Of a stretch of DNA of 64,000 nt, positions 18,313 to 27,688 are shown one piece after another. The stretch spans positions 1 through 64,000 of the forward strand of contig JAOQAD010000003.1 in NCBI GenBank assembly GCA_025963775.1, in the 5' to 3' direction. Source of the stretch: Bacteroidota bacterium (GTDB lineage: Bacteria; Bacteroidota; Bacteroidia; 2-12-FULL-35-15). The notes below the pieces were generated by a model, which saw only the letters and a program-made list of their open reading frames with translations, was not told the origin of the DNA and ran no database searches. A program made the translations under genes and the position numbers. How positions within the stretch are numbered: the stretch's first letter is position 1; the number at the start of each line of letters is the position of its first letter.

Positions 18313-19596
18313 ATGGAACCATCAGAAATTGTAGTCGGCTTAGACATCGGAACAACAAAGATCGTGGCAATTGTCGGCCGCAGAAATGAGTTCGGAAAAA
18401 TCGAGATCCTCGGTATGGGGAAATCCGAATCCTACGGGGTTGCACGCGGTGTAGTTCAGAACATCGACCAGACCGTGCAGGCGATCCGTGCCGCTGTTGC
18501 CGATGCAGAGAACAAATCCGGTGTGGATATAAAGGTTGTAAACGTTGGTATTGCAGGGCAGCACATTAAAAGCATGCAGCACCGAGGGATCAAGACGCGC
18601 TCCAGCATTGAGGAAGAGATCTCCCAAAAAGATATTGATGCGCTGATCGACGACATGTTCAAGCTGGTGATGCAGCCCGGCGAAGAGATCATCCACGTAT
18701 TGCCGCAGGAATACATCATCGATAATGAGCAGGGGATCAAGAATCCGATCGGGATGTCCGGGATCCGCCTCGAAGCGAATTTTCACATCATTACCGGGCA
18801 GATCGCTGCTGCACGGAATATTTATAAATGCGTACACAAGGCCAACCTGGAAGCTTCCGGCTTAACGCTGGAGCCCCTTGCCAGCGCTGATGCCGTACTG
18901 AGCCTCGAAGAAAAAGAAGCAGGCGTTGTGTTGGTTGATATTGGTGGCGGTACTACGGATGTGGCCATTTTCCAGGATGGGATCATCCGCCACACAGCTG
19001 TAATTCCTTTCGGCGGAAATGTGATAACCGAAGATATAAAAGAAGGGTGCACTATCATCAAAAGCCAGGCAGAGCTGCTGAAGATCAAATTCGGATCGGC
19101 GCTTGCCAGCGAGAACCAGGAGAATGAGATCGTTTCCATCCCGGGACTGAGAGGACGTCCGCACAAGGAAATTTCGGTAAGGAATCTTTCCGCGATCATC
19201 CAGGCACGCATGGAAGAGATCGTGGAGCATGTGTATTACGAGATCAAGAATTCCGGTTACGAAAAAAAACTCATCGCAGGAATTGTGGTGACAGGCGGTG
19301 GCGCCCAGCTGAAGCACGTTACGCAGCTGGTGGAATACATCACAGGAATGGATACGCGCATTGGTTATCCGAACGAGCATCTCGCAAAAGGCACAGAAGA
19401 TGTGACCCTGCCAATGTTTGCAACATCGGTTGGTTTGGTGATGAAGGAATTACAGCGCATCGATAAGCAGAACCAGAGCAATGCTGTGTCAGCAACCGCT
19501 ACAATTGCCACCATCAAAGGGCATTCGAAGGACCGCTCCACAGGATTCTTTGATAAACTGAAAAAGTTTTTTGATGAAGATGCACCGCAGAATTAA
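18313..19596 (+). CDS. ftsA: Cell division protein FtsA
   Basis: Actin-like ATPase that anchors FtsZ to the membrane and recruits the divisome. The 427-residue protein has the phosphate 1 motif VGLDIGTTKIVAIVG at the N-terminus, the SHS2-type 1C domain, a phosphate 2 motif VVLVDIGGGTTDVAIF near residue 210, and an adenosine motif IVVTGGGAQLKHV near residue 330. The C-terminus (GFFDKLKKFFDED) forms an amphipathic helix fit for membrane binding. It is followed by a 151-base gap before ftsZ. Confidence 0.96.
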   Translation: MEPSEIVVGLDIGTTKIVAIVGRRNEFGKIEILGMGKSESYGVARGVVQNIDQTVQAIRAAVADAENKSGVDIKVVNVGIAGQHIKSMQHRGIKTRSSIEEEISQKDIDALIDDMFKLVMQPGEEIIHVLPQEYIIDNEQGIKNPIGMSGIRLEANFHIITGQIAAARNIYKCVHKANLEASGLTLEPLASADAVLSLEEKEAGVVLVDIGGGTTDVAIFQDGIIRHTAVIPFGGNVITEDIKEGCTIIKSQAELLKIKFGSALASENQENEIVSIPGLRGRPHKEISVRNLSAIIQARMEEIVEHVYYEIKNSGYEKKLIAGIVVTGGGAQLKHVTQLVEYITGMDTRIGYPNEHLAKGTEDVTLPMFATSVGLVMKELQRIDKQNQSNAVSATATIATIKGHSKDRSTGFFDKLKKFFDEDAPQN

Positions 19597-19747
19597 CGTT
19601 GAAAATACAATGAAATTAACATTGCATGGTTAGTAACTAACAGAGTGCCTGCGATTTCTGTATTAAAAAATAAAGGAATTTTATACTTTGAAAAATAGTA
19701 GCTTCCCGAAAGGCTAATAATATCAACCGTTTTAAATAGATAACAAG

Positions 19748-21385
19748 ATGATGAAATTTGATTTACCACATGACAACTCATCAATTATTAAGGTAATTGG
19801 AGTAGGCGGAGGCGGAAGCAATGCCGTTAACCACATGTACAAGCAAGGTATTAAAGGTGTTGATTTTATCGTATGCAATACCGATCAGCAGTCATTGGAC
19901 ATCAGCCCTGTTCCTTTAAAGATCGTGTTGGGATCAAGCCTTACAAAAGGCCGCGGTGCAGGATCATTGCCTGAAGTAGGGAAAAATGCAGCTATTGAAA
20001 GCATCGAAGAAGTAAAAGCCTTATTGGCGAACAATACCGAAATGGTGTTCATCACTGCCGGTTTGGGCGGTGGTACAGGCACGGGTGCAGCTCCTGTAAT
20101 TGCACAGGCTGCAAAGGAAATGGGGATTTTAACGGTTGGTATCGTTACCATCCCTTTCGGCTTCGAAGGCAAAAAGCGTAAAGCACAGGCCGATGCAGGA
20201 CTGGACGCATTAAAGGCAAATGTGGATACACTCCTCGTGATCAGCAATGATAAGCTGCGCGAGATCTACGGAAATTTAAAAGTGACCGAAGCATTCGGAC
20301 ATGCAGATGATATTTTAACAACAGCTGCAAAAGGCATCGCAGACATCATCACCACAACATTGCAGATCAACACCGACATCAACGACGTGAAGACCGTAAT
20401 GAAGGAAAGCGGCGTTGCGATCATGGGCTCTGCACAGGCAAGCGGCGAACACCGCTCATTGCGCGCTGTTGAGCAGGCAATGGCTTCTCCCTTACTGAAC
20501 GACAGCAACATCAAAGGAGCGCGTTATGTACTGGTGAATGTAACCTGCGGCGAAGATGAGATCACAATGGATGAGCTGGGTGAGATCACGGATTATATCC
20601 AGGATGCTGCAGGCATGACCGCTGAAGTGATCAAAGGATACGGTGTTGACCCGTCATTAGGCGATAAGGTAAATGTAACGATCATCGCAACAGGCTTTAA
20701 TTCAAAGGCCGACCTCGGAATGAGCTTCGAAAAAGCACCGGAGAAAAAAGTGTTCTCCCTGATGGATGAGCCGAAGAAAGAAGTTGCTGCACCTGTTGTG
20801 AACGAATTGCCGAAAACAGAAGAGATCACTTCTTTCATCAAAGGAGAAGAAAAAGCAGCTGTTGTGGAAAATATCGTTCCGATGGTTGATGAAACGCCTG
20901 TAAATGAAGTAAAGGAAGAATCTTCAGCCAATGAGCCTTTTATGTTTGTCCGTGAAGAAGAAGCGGTAGTGAATGAAGAAACAAAACAGGTGACCTTCGA
21001 ATTTGAGATCGCATCCAATAATAATGTTTCCATCGATGAGGCAACAGAGATCCAACAGGAGTTTGAATCGCCTGTCATGAACAATGAGCCGGTGATCGAA
21101 AGCAAAGATGAGAATGTGATCATTGCAAAAGTGGAAGAGAACGAGCAGTTGAAAAAAGCACAGGAGCGCGTTGCAAAACTGAAAGAGCTGAGCTTTAAGC
21201 TGAAATCCCCGAATGGATTGTCGGAATTGGAAAATGAGCCTGCTTACAAGCGCAGGAACATCAACCTCGATAGCACACCGCATTCTTCCGAATCACAGGT
21301 ATCACGCTATACATTATCTGAAGGCGATGATAAGAAAGCGGAGATCAAGCCGAACAATTCTTTCTTACACGATAATGTTGATTAA
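19748..21385 (+). CDS. ftsZ: Cell division GTPase FtsZ
   Basis: Tubulin-like GTPase that forms the Z ring. The 545-residue protein has the N-terminal GVGGGGSNAVNHM motif, the tubulin signature GGGTGTGAAPVIA near residue 109, and the T7 synergy loop with NTDINDVKTVM. A long, acidic, low-complexity linker of about 170 residues follows the GTPase core, and the protein ends with the peptide NNSFLHDNVD, the expected FtsA/membrane-tether binding tail of Bacteroidota FtsZ. Two consecutive ATG codons (19748 and 19751) could serve as start. The 151 bases between ftsA and ftsZ could hold an extra promoter, but I see no exact consensus there. Confidence 0.97.
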   Translation: MMKFDLPHDNSSIIKVIGVGGGGSNAVNHMYKQGIKGVDFIVCNTDQQSLDISPVPLKIVLGSSLTKGRGAGSLPEVGKNAAIESIEEVKALLANNTEMVFITAGLGGGTGTGAAPVIAQAAKEMGILTVGIVTIPFGFEGKKRKAQADAGLDALKANVDTLLVISNDKLREIYGNLKVTEAFGHADDILTTAAKGIADIITTTLQINTDINDVKTVMKESGVAIMGSAQASGEHRSLRAVEQAMASPLLNDSNIKGARYVLVNVTCGEDEITMDELGEITDYIQDAAGMTAEVIKGYGVDPSLGDKVNVTIIATGFNSKADLGMSFEKAPEKKVFSLMDEPKKEVAAPVVNELPKTEEITSFIKGEEKAAVVENIVPMVDETPVNEVKEESSANEPFMFVREEEAVVNEETKQVTFEFEIASNNNVSIDEATEIQQEFESPVMNNEPVIESKDENVIIAKVEENEQLKKAQERVAKLKELSFKLKSPNGLSELENEPAYKRRNINLDSTPHSSESQVSRYTLSEGDDKKAEIKPNNSFLHDNVD

Positions 21386-21410
21386 TTAAGCTTGAACAAA
21401 CAACAGGAAC

Positions 21411-21440
21411 GCCCCGCAAATTGCGGGGCGCTTTGTTTTA
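21411..21440 (+). terminator. Terminator after ftsZ
   Basis: A perfect 9-bp GC-rich stem (GCCCCGCAA, 21411-21419, with its complement 21421-21429) is followed by GCTTTGTTTTA. It lies 25 bases past the ftsZ stop and probably ends most dcw transcription. It has nearly the same stem as the secA terminator. Confidence 0.8.
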
Positions 21441-21460
21441 TTCCGGAGAATAAATTTTGT

Positions 21461-21500
21461 TTAACTTTAAACTTTCAAACTCTAAACTTTTAAACTTAAA
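21461..21500 (+). repeat. AACTTTAAACTTT-type repeats upstream of yqeY
   Basis: AAACTT or close variants recur four to five times in 40 bases with a period of 8-11, ending 7 bases before the yqeY ATG. The same word appears before gldL and within the lptE repeat array. Confidence 0.55.
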
Positions 21501-21506
21501 ATAAAT

Positions 21507-21950
21507 ATGGCTTTAGAAGAAAAAATCAATGCTGATATCAAATCGGCGATGCTTGCAAAAGAAGCTGCGAAGCTGGATGCATTACGCGCTATCAAATCGG
21601 CGATCCTGTTGCTGAAAACTTCCCCGGAAGGATACAGCGATGATACAGAGCTGAAGGCCCTGCAGAAAATGGTGAAGCAACGCAAGGAAACAGCCGATGT
21701 GTACAAGACACAGAACAGGCAGGACCTTGCAGATGTTGAACTATCGCAGGCTGCAGTGATAGAGGCCTATCTCCCGAAGCAAATGTCGGAGGACGAGATC
21801 AGGACAGAAGTGGCAGCGATCATTTCTTCCACGGGAGCGTCTTCACCTGCAGACATGGGGAAAGTGATGGGAGTGGCTACAAAGCAGCTCGCCGGAAAAG
21901 CTGACGGCAAAGTGGTTTCCTCGATTGTAAAAGAATTGCTCGCAAAGTAG
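21507..21950 (+). CDS. GatB/YqeY domain protein
   Basis: The 147-residue product matches the YqeY family over its whole length: an N-terminal helical part (LEEKINADIKSAMLAKEAAK), LRAIKSAI, then the domain shared with the GatB tail (EAYLPKQMSEDEI, ADMGKVMGV and GKVVSSIVKELL). The shared domain binds tRNA in GatB; the role of stand-alone YqeY proteins is not settled. The gene sits after the ftsZ terminator and has its own terminator directly downstream, so it is probably transcribed separately or by readthrough. Confidence 0.9.
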   Translation: MALEEKINADIKSAMLAKEAAKLDALRAIKSAILLLKTSPEGYSDDTELKALQKMVKQRKETADVYKTQNRQDLADVELSQAAVIEAYLPKQMSEDEIRTEVAAIISSTGASSPADMGKVMGVATKQLAGKADGKVVSSIVKELLAK

Positions 21951-21970
21951 ATCCGCGTTTTGCGCATAAT

Positions 21971-22000
21971 AAAATGCCGCTTCGTAGCGGCATTTTTTAT
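21971..22000 (+). terminator. Terminator after yqeY
   Basis: An 11-bp stem (AAAATGCCGCT, 21971-21981, pairing with 21986-21996) with loop TCGT is followed by a T-rich run. It lies 20 bases after the yqeY stop. Confidence 0.85.
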
Positions 22001-22020
22001 TTTATGACAATTCCAAACAA

Positions 22021-22171
22021 GTACTCCGGAGGAGTACATTATTAATAATAACAAAAAATAAGTAAAACCGGGAGCTCCGGAGGAGCGAATTATTCGGGAA
22101 TAAGATTCCTGTAGTGTCACGGCCTTCAGGCCGTGGATAATAATAAACTATACGGATCCGGGCTTTAGCCC
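22021..22171. repeat. Cluster of REP-like palindromes
   Basis: Four short palindromes sit in 150 bases: GTACTCCGGAGGAGTAC (22021-22037), GCTCCGGAGGAGC (22074-22086), CACGGCCTTCAGGCCGTG (22118-22135) and GGGCTTTAGCCC (22160-22171). The last two form a pair that recurs at 29303-29354 with almost the same spacing (42 and 40 bp between starts). No transposase of the REP-associated type is in the window. They fill the gap between yqeY and the convergent gene at 22184-23017. Confidence 0.75.
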
Positions 22172-22183
22172 AAACTGCAAAGT

Positions 22184-23017
22184 TTACAATGGCAATTGAA
22201 ATCCCAGCGTAAGAATATTCTCAAATGCCCAGAAATGATGGTGCGCTTTTCCAGAGCCCAGCACAAGAACATTCCTGTAATCTGCAAAAACACCTTTGCC
22301 GGTGTACTCCAGGTAAATATGTTTGAAAGCATCGTATCGCAATCCCATTTCCATTCCTGTAACATATCCTGCAATATGAAAGCAATTGTTCAGGTCCTGC
22401 CCGAACAGTGTAACCTGTGTACGCGGGATCACAGGCCCGAAGCCGTATTTGATCACGGCGCTCAGCCAGTGCTTGTTGTTTTTTGAAGTGAGCAGGCGCT
22501 GACGTTTCATAATGTTCAGCATCAAAAAATTTGCCCCGTCAGAATGCTCGAAATGCAGGAATGTTTCCGGGCTGATCATTGTATCCTTGTCGATGTACTG
22601 ATCAGAGATATAACCCTTCACGTGCAGCGTTTGCCAGTCGGTCATGATGTATTTCGCATGGTCAAAGTTGATCTCGATGCCAAGGTCTTTTTTATTGTTA
22701 AAGTAATATCCGAGGCGGTATACATACTGCGGAATAGTGAGGTCTGTGTGAAGCATGGCCTTAAACCCGTTGCGGTCAGTGGCTTTTGCATCGTAGATCG
22801 TAAAGTCGTAATAATCGTAATTGCCGGTAACGGGATTGTGCTCTCCTGAAGTGTTCCTGAAATGAATATCGCTTTTCGAATACCAATCGCGGTTATAGCC
22901 CCAGGAAGCATAGAAGGAGCCTTTTGTTCTTTTGGGTTTTGCGGGTGCCGGCTCCTGCGCAGATGCGACAATGCTGAACAGCAAAATGATACCGAGTAAT
23001 CGTAACTGTAATTTCAT
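22184..23017 (-). CDS. Putative outer membrane protein, function unknown
   Basis: A 277-residue protein with a clear N-terminal signal peptide (LRLLGIILLFSIVASAQE, cleavage after SA). After a short proline/lysine-rich part it shows alternating aromatic and polar residues (FYASWGYNRDWYSKSDIHF, YVYRLGYYFNNKKDLGIEI, VIKYGFGPVIPR) and ends with a strand finishing LTLGFQLPL. This pattern and the hydrophobic C-terminal strand suggest a beta-barrel outer membrane protein. I do not recognise a named family. It lies downstream of groEL past a terminator, so it probably has its own promoter. Confidence 0.7.
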   Translation of the reverse strand: MKLQLRLLGIILLFSIVASAQEPAPAKPKRTKGSFYASWGYNRDWYSKSDIHFRNTSGEHNPVTGNYDYYDFTIYDAKATDRNGFKAMLHTDLTIPQYVYRLGYYFNNKKDLGIEINFDHAKYIMTDWQTLHVKGYISDQYIDKDTMISPETFLHFEHSDGANFLMLNIMKRQRLLTSKNNKHWLSAVIKYGFGPVIPRTQVTLFGQDLNNCFHIAGYVTGMEMGLRYDAFKHIYLEYTGKGVFADYRNVLVLGSGKAHHHFWAFENILTLGFQLPL

Positions 23018-23094
23018 GTAGTAAAGGTGGCTTATGTATTCTGTGTGCCTTGTCAGTACAAATTTACTGAAATTGCAGAAGCGATCTTAAATTT

Positions 23095-23132
23095 TAACAA
23101 AAAAGCCCACCGCATTATTGCAGTGGGCTTTT
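23095..23132 (-). terminator. Terminator of groEL
   Basis: A 10-bp stem (AAAAGCCCAC, 23101-23110, with 23123-23132) is followed on the minus strand by a T run, 22 bases past the groEL stop. Confidence 0.85.
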
Positions 23133-23153
23133 GTTAAGCAAAAAATCATCGGG

Positions 23154-24837
<1,684 letters not shown>

Positions 24838-24909
24838 ATGTTGGGATTAGCGATTGGAGGAATAAGCAGGAAATTTACTTCTCTATTTCTCCAATTCAAA
24901 AACGCTCAA

Positions 24910-25188
24910 TTAAACGATTGCGAAGATATCGCTCTCTCTCATGATCAGCAGGTCTTTTCCCTCTACCTGGATCTCAGTCCCTGCGTATTTGCCATACAAA
25001 ACAGTGTCGCCTACTTTTACGGTCATTGGCTCATCTTTTTTTCCTGTACCTACCGCAAGCACTTTTCCTTTTTGCGGTTTCTCTTTGGCAGTGTCCGGGA
25101 TGATGATCCCGCCTGCTGTTTTTTCCTCTGCGGCAGCTGCCTCAACGATCACGCGGTCTGCCAGTGGTTTGATTGTTACTTTTGCCAT
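24910..25188 (-). CDS. groS: Co-chaperonin GroES
   Basis: Ten-kilodalton lid of the GroEL chamber. The 92-residue protein has the family start ([20 protein letters not shown]), the mobile loop [16 protein letters not shown], and the C-terminal [16 protein letters not shown] and [13 protein letters not shown] segments. Length is typical. It lies directly upstream of groEL and the two are likely one operon. The 182 bases upstream hold the secG terminator and presumably the groES promoter, but I see no exact TAnnTTTG box. Confidence 0.97.
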   Translation of the reverse strand: MAKVTIKPLADRVIVEAAAAEEKTAGGIIIPDTAKEKPQKGKVLAVGTGKKDEPMTVKVGDTVLYGKYAGTEIQVEGKDLLIMRESDIFAIV

Positions 25189-25310
25189 TTTTGTCTGGAT
25201 ATTATTAAGTTTAACTGAATTTTTTTTAGCGGCTCTGCTTGGTCAGAAATTGTACCAAAGCCTTATTAACACTAATAGAGGATCAATTTGTCAGTTTTAC
25301 CTGCAATTCA

Positions 25311-25350
25311 AAAAAAATGTCAGAGATGCCCTGTGACACTCTGACATTTT
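25311..25350 (-). terminator. Terminator of the lptE-secG operon
   Basis: A 12-bp stem (AAAATGTCAGAG, 25314-25325, with 25339-25350) is followed on the minus strand by a run of eight or so T. It lies 21 bases past the secG stop. Confidence 0.85.
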
Positions 25351-25370
25351 TCTTTAAAAAATTCCAGGAA

Positions 25371-25712
25371 TTATTTTGTAGTATCAGGCAGGGTAGTGGT
25401 GTTTGCCGGTACCGGTGCAGCAGCACCTCCTGCGTTTTCACCTACTTTGCGTGTAGCGGATTCTGTTTTGTTGGTTGAAGAACCTTCAGCAGGCTTGTTG
25501 TAAGCTGCTGAAAGAAGGCTGAGCACAAGCAGTGCGCCTGCCAGGGACCAGGTTGCTTTTTCAAGGAAATCGGCTGTTTTTCTAACACCCATCACCTGGT
25601 TGGAAGAAGAGAAGGAAGAAGCAAGTCCGCCGCCTTTTGAATTTTGAACAAGTACGATAAGGATCAGGAGAATGCAAACAAGGATAATTGCAATGGATAT
25701 TAAAGTTGACAT
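25371..25712 (-). CDS. secG: Preprotein translocase subunit SecG
   Basis: Small membrane subunit of SecYEG that helps SecA-driven export. The 113-residue protein has two membrane segments (LISIAIILVCILLILIVLVQ and a second near residues 53-70, SLAGALLVLSLLSAAYN) separated by the family motif QNSKGGGLASSF. The C-terminal third is a low-complexity alanine, proline and threonine tail, common in Bacteroidota SecG. It follows the TPR-like gene by 2 bases and closes the operon before a strong terminator. Confidence 0.94.
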   Translation of the reverse strand: MSTLISIAIILVCILLILIVLVQNSKGGGLASSFSSSNQVMGVRKTADFLEKATWSLAGALLVLSLLSAAYNKPAEGSSTNKTESATRKVGENAGGAAAPVPANTTTLPDTTK

Positions 25713-25714
25713 GC

Positions 25715-26977
25715 CTATTTATGATTTTGTTGATTAATAAGTTTTCTTAAGTTTTTTATTTGGGCTGCAAAGTAAAGTCTTTTTTCTGGATATTTCAAGC
25801 GTAAATTTTCATAAGCATCCAGCGCCTTCACATAATTTCCCTGTAAAACATAGATTTTAGCCAGGGTTTCGCTCACAAAAGTAATGTCATCCGCCACACT
25901 TTGCTTCGCCATGTTCACCGGGTTGAAGAATTCCGTCTTGTGCCTCGCGATCTTCGGCTCCTCGCGGATGAACCTGTCGATCAGGTCGAAATCGCTCAGC
26001 GTGCCGGAATGGCTTTCGCTTTCCTTTTTCTCCTCTGCAGGGCTTTCCTTTCCTGGTGTTGCTGCTTTTTCAGCGGCAGCGGCATGTTTGATCCAGTCGC
26101 TGAAGGAATGCGGCTGCTTGCTATCAAAGCTATCTTCGGCAGGCAGCGGTTTGACTAAGGCTTCGCTTTCTTTTGCAGTATTTAATACAAAATTGGATTC
26201 CACGGTCTCGACCGGCCTTTCCTCTTTTTGCTCCGGCTCTTCAACTTCCTTGATTTCCGATTCATCCAGCACATAATCCGCTTCGCTCAGCGGTTCGGGC
26301 TGGAGGATCTCCATCTCGATATAGGCATCCGCAGCATTGGCGAGGTACTCGCGCTCCAGCTCCGGGATGATCTCTTTTTTCTCCGGGATCTCTGCTATAG
26401 GCTCTTTTTGCTTCTTTTCCTCTTTGACTTCCGGGATCACAGCTTCAGCCGTTTTCAGCCCAGGCTCAGTTGTTATAATTACAGGCTCTATACGGCTTTC
26501 CTGCACTTCTTCCTTCACGATCTGCTCAACCGCCTTTTCAATGCGCTGTTCTTCTTCCGTTTTTACAACAGGTTTCGCAGCTTCCCTGATCTCAGCAATT
26601 TCTTCCACCTTATTCTCAACCACCGGAACGATCGTACTTTCCTTTACTTCTACTTTCACCAGCTCGGCAACTGCCAGCTCGATCTTCTTCTCTTCAGTAA
26701 CAGGCATGGGCTTCACAGGCGGCAGGATCTCCGTTTCCGGCTCATTCTTTTTCGTGATCAGCTTATGAAGCACCTTCCTGTCGGTGGCATACGCAGCCGT
26801 TATTTTCAGCTGGTTGTTGTAATGAATGCTGTTCTGGTTATGAAGGCTTTTCGCGTAAAGCAGCTGAGCCGTCTGGAAATAAGGAAAATCTTTTACCAGG
26901 CCTGAAAGCAGCGTCACATCAGCTCCCGACAACTTATCGGGATTTTCCATGTAGGATATGAATTGCGCTCTGTTCAT
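25715..26977 (-). CDS. TPR-like protein of unknown function
   Basis: A 420-residue cytoplasmic protein with conserved ends and a charged middle. The N-terminal 70 residues (FISYMENPDKLSGADV, LVKDFPYFQTAQLLYAKSLH) and the C-terminal 60 residues (FVSETLAKIYVLQGNYVKALDAY, LRLKYPEKRLYFAAQIK) look like helical TPR-type repeats. The middle is a Glu/Lys/Val-rich linker with an internal duplication: ELAVAELVKVEVKES and EKAVEQIVKEEVQES. The same gene order (lptE, this gene, secG) is familiar from other Bacteroidota, but no function is established that I know of. An envelope-assembly link is only inferred from its neighbours. Confidence 0.75.
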   Translation of the reverse strand: MNRAQFISYMENPDKLSGADVTLLSGLVKDFPYFQTAQLLYAKSLHNQNSIHYNNQLKITAAYATDRKVLHKLITKKNEPETEILPPVKPMPVTEEKKIELAVAELVKVEVKESTIVPVVENKVEEIAEIREAAKPVVKTEEEQRIEKAVEQIVKEEVQESRIEPVIITTEPGLKTAEAVIPEVKEEKKQKEPIAEIPEKKEIIPELEREYLANAADAYIEMEILQPEPLSEADYVLDESEIKEVEEPEQKEERPVETVESNFVLNTAKESEALVKPLPAEDSFDSKQPHSFSDWIKHAAAAEKAATPGKESPAEEKKESESHSGTLSDFDLIDRFIREEPKIARHKTEFFNPVNMAKQSVADDITFVSETLAKIYVLQGNYVKALDAYENLRLKYPEKRLYFAAQIKNLRKLINQQNHK

Positions 26978-26990
26978 GCTGTTTGGAAAT

Positions 26991-27539
26991 TTACCAGTCG
27001 TTCAATGCCCTGTTGAAGATATCCTGCGTAAGCTGTTCGTTTATATCGGCAATCAGCTTCTCTTCAATAGAGCTAAGGCTTTCGGAGCTATTGTAATCTG
27101 CGTAGCGTGTGAAGGTTTGTTCAAAATTCTTTTTCGGGTCAAAGGCACAGGTGTATTTTACATTCACGCTGATGTTAAGCCTGTTCAATGCCGCCTGGTC
27201 CGTGCTCTGGATCGCGATCGGATTGGTGGAGTAGCCCGTGATGCTTCCTTCAAAGTTAAGGTCGCCCGCTTTGCTCACCAACGCCAGCCGTGTTTGTGAG
27301 CTCATGCGGTCTTTCAGCGCTTCCGTGAAAGCCTGGCTCAGCGTGGGAGGCGCAAGTGTTGCAGTGGTCTGGAAATACTGTATCGCTACGGTTTTCGCTT
27401 CCGGCGGAATGGTTGCCCCGTTTAAGCCATAATGGAGCCCCTTGCATCCGGAAAACTGACTGCAGGCCAATATTACCAGGCTTACAAGCGCCAGCCTGCG
27501 CAAAAAAGAATTTATTTTTATTGTCAATATCACGTTCAC
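26991..27539 (-). CDS. lptE: LptE-family lipoprotein (LPS assembly)
   Basis: A 182-residue protein with a hydrophobic N-terminus and a lipobox (FSGC), so an outer membrane lipoprotein. The start of the mature part (KGLHYGLNGATIPPEAKTV) and the later region (NFEGSITGYSTNPIAIQ) match the Bacteroidota LptE-like family, whose members are thought to work with LptD in placing lipopolysaccharide in the outer membrane. The first residues before the hydrophobic part (MNVILTIKINSF) may include extra codons; a shorter start is possible but no better ATG is visible. It lies upstream of the TPR-like gene by 13 bases and follows a repeat array. Confidence 0.82.
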   Translation of the reverse strand: MNVILTIKINSFLRRLALVSLVILACSQFSGCKGLHYGLNGATIPPEAKTVAIQYFQTTATLAPPTLSQAFTEALKDRMSSQTRLALVSKAGDLNFEGSITGYSTNPIAIQSTDQAALNRLNISVNVKYTCAFDPKKNFEQTFTRYADYNSSESLSSIEEKLIADINEQLTQDIFNRALNDW

Positions 27540-27561
27540 TAATTAACTATTTTAAATACAC

Positions 27562-27688
27562 AGTACGTCAACCTGGAACTTTAAATTTAACACATAAAGT
27601 ACGTCAACCTGGAACTTTAAACTTAAACACAAAGTACGTCAACCTGGAACTTTAAACTTAACAAACACAGTACGTCAACCTGAAACTA
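27562..27688 (-). repeat. Four-copy 36-bp tandem repeat upstream of lptE
   Basis: The word AGTACGTCAACCTG occurs at 27562, 27598, 27633 and 27669, a period of 35-36 bp. Each of the first three copies continues GAACTTTAAA(C/T)TTAA. The array fills the space between the sigma-54 activator gene and lptE and ends close to the stop codon of the former. It has no spacers of unique sequence, so it is not a CRISPR. Function unknown. Confidence 0.85.

Noticed and set aside
27562-27688. CRISPR array
   Set aside because: The repeat cores are separated by near-identical sequence, not by unique spacers, and there are no cas genes.
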